Notes under the pieces: model-generated
What the model saw: only the letters and a program-made list of their open reading frames with translations
Told to the model about the DNA's origin: nothing
The model's database searches: none
In this document: positions 14,711-16,308 of the stretch, piece after piece
Numbering within the stretch: position 1 is the first letter of the stretch
Layout: each line of letters opens with the position of its first letter
DNA from: JACDHG01 sp963815295
GTDB taxonomy: Bacteria; Actinomycetota; Actinomycetes; Propionibacteriales; Nocardioidaceae
Direction: 5' to 3'
Length of the DNA stretch: 16,308 nucleotides
NCBI GenBank assembly: GCA_963815295.1
Contig: CAWFFZ010000002.1
Coordinates: forward strand, 1 to 16,308
Made by a program: the position numbers and the translations under genes

Positions 14711-14944
14711 CCAGGTCTGATGGTCCTGCAGGACCGACCGCATTGATCCGCGATCTGCCGGCTGTCAACGCGAGCATCCTGGTTCATCGCGGTTGGCTGG
14801 CTCAGAAGCTGCCTGGCGGCATTGAAAACGTCATCGAACCAAGGCTCGACCTCGGCCATCTCGTCCTCCCGTCGCGTCGGTCACCCAGGTCACTACCCCT
14901 CAGAGCCTCACCGCACCAGGCCCGAGCGTTCCCTCGCCTCAGGG
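14711..14944. other. Convergent intergenic region with palindrome
   Basis: No gene was seen. GGTCCTGCAGGACC at 14722-14735 is a perfect 14-base palindrome 14 bases after the surface-protein stop. With no loop it is more like a protein-binding site than a hairpin. Confidence 0.4.
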
Positions 14945-15197
14945 TTAAGGCGACGGACCAGAAGGACGGAGACCCGAGGATCTCGATCGCGTCGGTCTGC
15001 CGCGCGGCGTCGGCGATGCGGTCGAAGTCGACGGGGATGGGTTGGCTGCCAGGAGGGGCAGGTTCGCTGGCGATCCGGTAGAACGCCCCGTCAGTACCAG
15101 GTGTCTGGATAGTCAGGAAACGGGTCTCGGGCGAGGTGACCAAGAACGCGTGCGGCACGCCACGTGGGATCGCCAGGGAACCTAACGGCAGCCGCGT
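14945..15197 (-). pseudogene. C-terminal half of a cupin protein
   Basis: In the minus frame after a TAG at 15200-15198 the reading is RLPLGSLAIPRGVPHAFLVT, then ETRFLTIQTPG, FYRIASEPAPPGSQPIP and AARQTDAIEILGSP. This is the second half of a cupin of the quercetin-dioxygenase-like type: GS-x-x-x-PRGVPHAF is the second metal motif, and the SEPAP...IEILG ending is typical of actinobacterial members. The first half, with the HxH and E metal ligands, should lie at about 15200-15450, but that sequence is the H1-like gene, so the 5' half is truly missing. A frameshift near the end may hide the natural stop at 14945. It is a non-functional remnant. Confidence 0.7.
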
Positions 15198-15207
15198 CTA
15201 CGCCCGC

Positions 15208-15351
15208 TCATCGGCAGAGCTTCGCGAGGGCCTTGCGGAGAATCACCTTAGTCGGGTCATCGGGGAGAACCAGACTGTCGATGCTGAGGGACCTCGGCGC
15301 CCGTAGCAGGTCGTGCTGCTTCTTCCCATTCTGGGTTTGGTTCAGCTCGAC
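15208..15351 (-). other. Protein-like frame without a start codon
   Basis: After the H1-like stop, another minus frame reads KKQHDLLRAPRSLSIDSLV, then LPDDPTKVILRKALAKLCR with a stop at 15208. It is well mixed and helix-like but has no ATG, GTG or TTG near its start (open from about 15351). It may be a gene remnant or an extension reached by a frameshift. I do not recognise it. Confidence 0.2.
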
Positions 15352-16049
15352 TTACGAGTCGACTGCTTGGCCGGACTGCGCCTCTTGATGGCACGCGCCC
15401 GAGTGGTACTGCCCGTCCGTGACGATGCCCTCGTCGTGGTCGACTTGCGAGCGGGGGTCGCCTTCTTGGTCGTCGCGGTCGACTTGCGAGCGGCGGTTGC
15501 CTTCTTGGTCGTCGCGGTCGACTTGCGAGCGGCGGTTGCCTTCTTGGTCGTCGCGGTCGACTTGCGAGCGGCGGTTGCCTTCTTGGTCGTCGCGGTCGAC
15601 TTGCGAGCGGGGGTCGCCTTCTTGGTCGTCTTCGAAGCAGTCTTAGGGGGAGTTGCGGATGTCGTTGCCTGGTTCGTCGAGGTTGTCTGTTCGACCTTCT
15701 GGCTGGCTCGAGCAGCAGCGAGCGCCGCCTCGGACTTGGCGAGCTTCTTCTGCCGTTTCTCGTGGGCCTTGGTCTGCGTGCTCAATTCTGCCCGCGCATC
15801 ACGACGGTCACTGGCAGCGGCGGAGGCCAGCCGTCGTGCCTTCTTCGCCTGCTTCTTGAGTCGCTTCGCCTTCTTCTCCGTCTTCTCCAGAGACGACTCA
15901 AGAGTGCTCAGCGCACGCTTGGTCTCCTTATGGCTCTTCGCCGCATCAGCGTGCCGGTCTTGTGTCATCGTCACCACCGCAGCGGCCTGGTTTAACTTGT
16001 CCTGATGCTTGCCTACGCGCTGTTCCAACAGCTGGGTGTTCTCGACCAT
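15342..16049 (-). CDS. Coiled-coil protein with histone-H1-like repeat tail
   Basis: The 235-residue product starts at the ATG at 16049, 6 bases after AGGAGA. Residues 1-120 are a highly charged, Ala-rich coiled coil (STLESSLEKTEKKAKRLKKQ; KARRLASAAASDRRDAR). A Thr-rich linker follows (TTSTNQATTSATPPK), then five tandem 13-residue units of the form KKAT(A/P)ARKSTATT (about 137-201) and a basic tail. These Lys/Ala/Thr/Arg units resemble the C-terminal tails of histone H1, bacterial HU-like HupB and Hc1-type proteins, which bind DNA without sequence preference. A nucleoid-associated or DNA-bridging role is inferred; the coiled coil would dimerise it. There is no HU or globular H1 domain, so it is not a standard HupB. 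The frame is intact despite the repeats. Confidence 0.75.
   Translation of the reverse strand: MVENTQLLEQRVGKHQDKLNQAAAVVTMTQDRHADAAKSHKETKRALSTLESSLEKTEKKAKRLKKQAKKARRLASAAASDRRDARAELSTQTKAHEKRQKKLAKSEAALAAARASQKVEQTTSTNQATTSATPPKTASKTTKKATPARKSTATTKKATAARKSTATTKKATAARKSTATTKKATAARKSTATTKKATPARKSTTTRASSRTGSTTRARAIKRRSPAKQSTRKSS
15439..15633 (-). repeat. Five tandem 39-bp repeats in the H1-like gene
   Basis: Units start with GTCGACTTGCGAGCGG on the plus strand at 15439, 15478, 15517, 15556 and 15595. The three inner units are identical; the two outer units share the same variant (GGGGGTCGCC instead of GGCGGTTGCC), giving Pro instead of Ala. Each codes 13 residues, so copy-number change keeps the frame. 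Confidence 0.9.
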
Positions 16050-16308
16050 GACCGTCTCCTGACGCGATGACTGCTCGGGCTGCTATGTCGAGTGAGTACC
16101 CAGGACACCGGCAGCGAATCCGGTGAAGCAGGCGGCGCTCCCGGGTGGGGGACGAGCGCCCTTCGTTAGTTCCAGCGCTGGCTGCGCAGCATCACTTTCG
16201 CCCGGGAGTCGGAATCGACTCGACCGTTGACGGCACCGTCGGTGAAGCGCGCTGTGGCTAGTACTTTGCTACGCCATCAGTCAAGGCCGACCGCAACGTG
16301 GCCGTGTA
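16050..16308. other. Upstream region of the H1-like gene
   Basis: No gene was seen up to the window edge. It should hold the H1-like promoter. A small inverted repeat GAGTCG-GAAT-CGACTC lies at 16206-16221. I found no confident promoter boxes. Confidence 0.4.

Noticed and set aside
15439..15633. CRISPR array
   Set aside because: The 39-bp units are contiguous with no spacers and code in-frame protein repeats.
15313..16005. Plus-strand frame with Val/Ala repeats resembling membrane segments
   Set aside because: It is antisense to the H1-like gene; the repeats are explained by the coding strand.

Overview
The window is high-GC DNA with actinobacterial gene content: a GAF-ANTAR regulator, an RsbW-like ATPase fragment, a class E/F-type sortase, a SCO4226-family protein and a histone-H1-like protein with Lys/Ala/Thr repeats. 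I infer Actinomycetota. Genus cannot be fixed from the sequence, though a Nocardioides-like soil actinobacterium would fit. There are no rRNA or tRNA genes, transposases or CRISPR arrays. It reads as an accessory or stress-related region of small, mostly unlinked genes separated by long non-coding stretches.

Layout. 1-1250: two small broken hypothetical genes with three strong hairpins between them. 1497-2944: a GAF-ANTAR gene (minus) divergent from a frame-broken RsbW-like ATPase gene (plus). 3285-3699: a frame-broken NTF2/SnoaL-like gene. 3959-5913: a sortase gene overlapping the 3' end of a Thr-rich, membrane-anchored surface protein gene. 5914-7235: mostly non-coding, with the first copy of an 82-bp structured repeat. 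7236-9768: broken polyphosphate kinase 2 and aldehyde dehydrogenase genes. 9863-12424: two paralogous small helical proteins flanking a secreted LamG-like protein, plus a small membrane protein and a zinc-ribbon protein. 12442-12524: the second copy of the repeat. 12646-13613: a secreted allene-oxide-cyclase-like barrel protein and a SCO4226-type nickel-binding protein. 13877-14708: a second Ser/Thr-rich anchored protein. 14945-16049: a 5'-truncated cupin and a coiled-coil/H1-like DNA-binding protein with perfect 39-bp repeats.

How the parts may fit. The ANTAR regulator, the anti-sigma-like ATPase, GGTTT-N16-GGGTAA promoter-like sites, polyphosphate kinase 2 and the H1-like protein all suggest general stress or stationary-phase physiology (inference). 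The sortase, the two Thr-rich anchored proteins, the LamG-like protein and the AOC-like protein form a cell-surface group.

Two cautions. Nearly every recognisable longer gene carries one or more frameshifts, many at short G or C runs. This is either consensus error in the read or real decay; one in-frame TGG-to-TAG change in the kinase and a cupin lacking its 5' half are harder to blame on indel error. The most unusual signal is the two-copy 82-bp element, which can fold as an H-type pseudoknot followed by a 15-bp hairpin. In both places it sits just after a small plus-strand ORF and faces a minus-strand gene.
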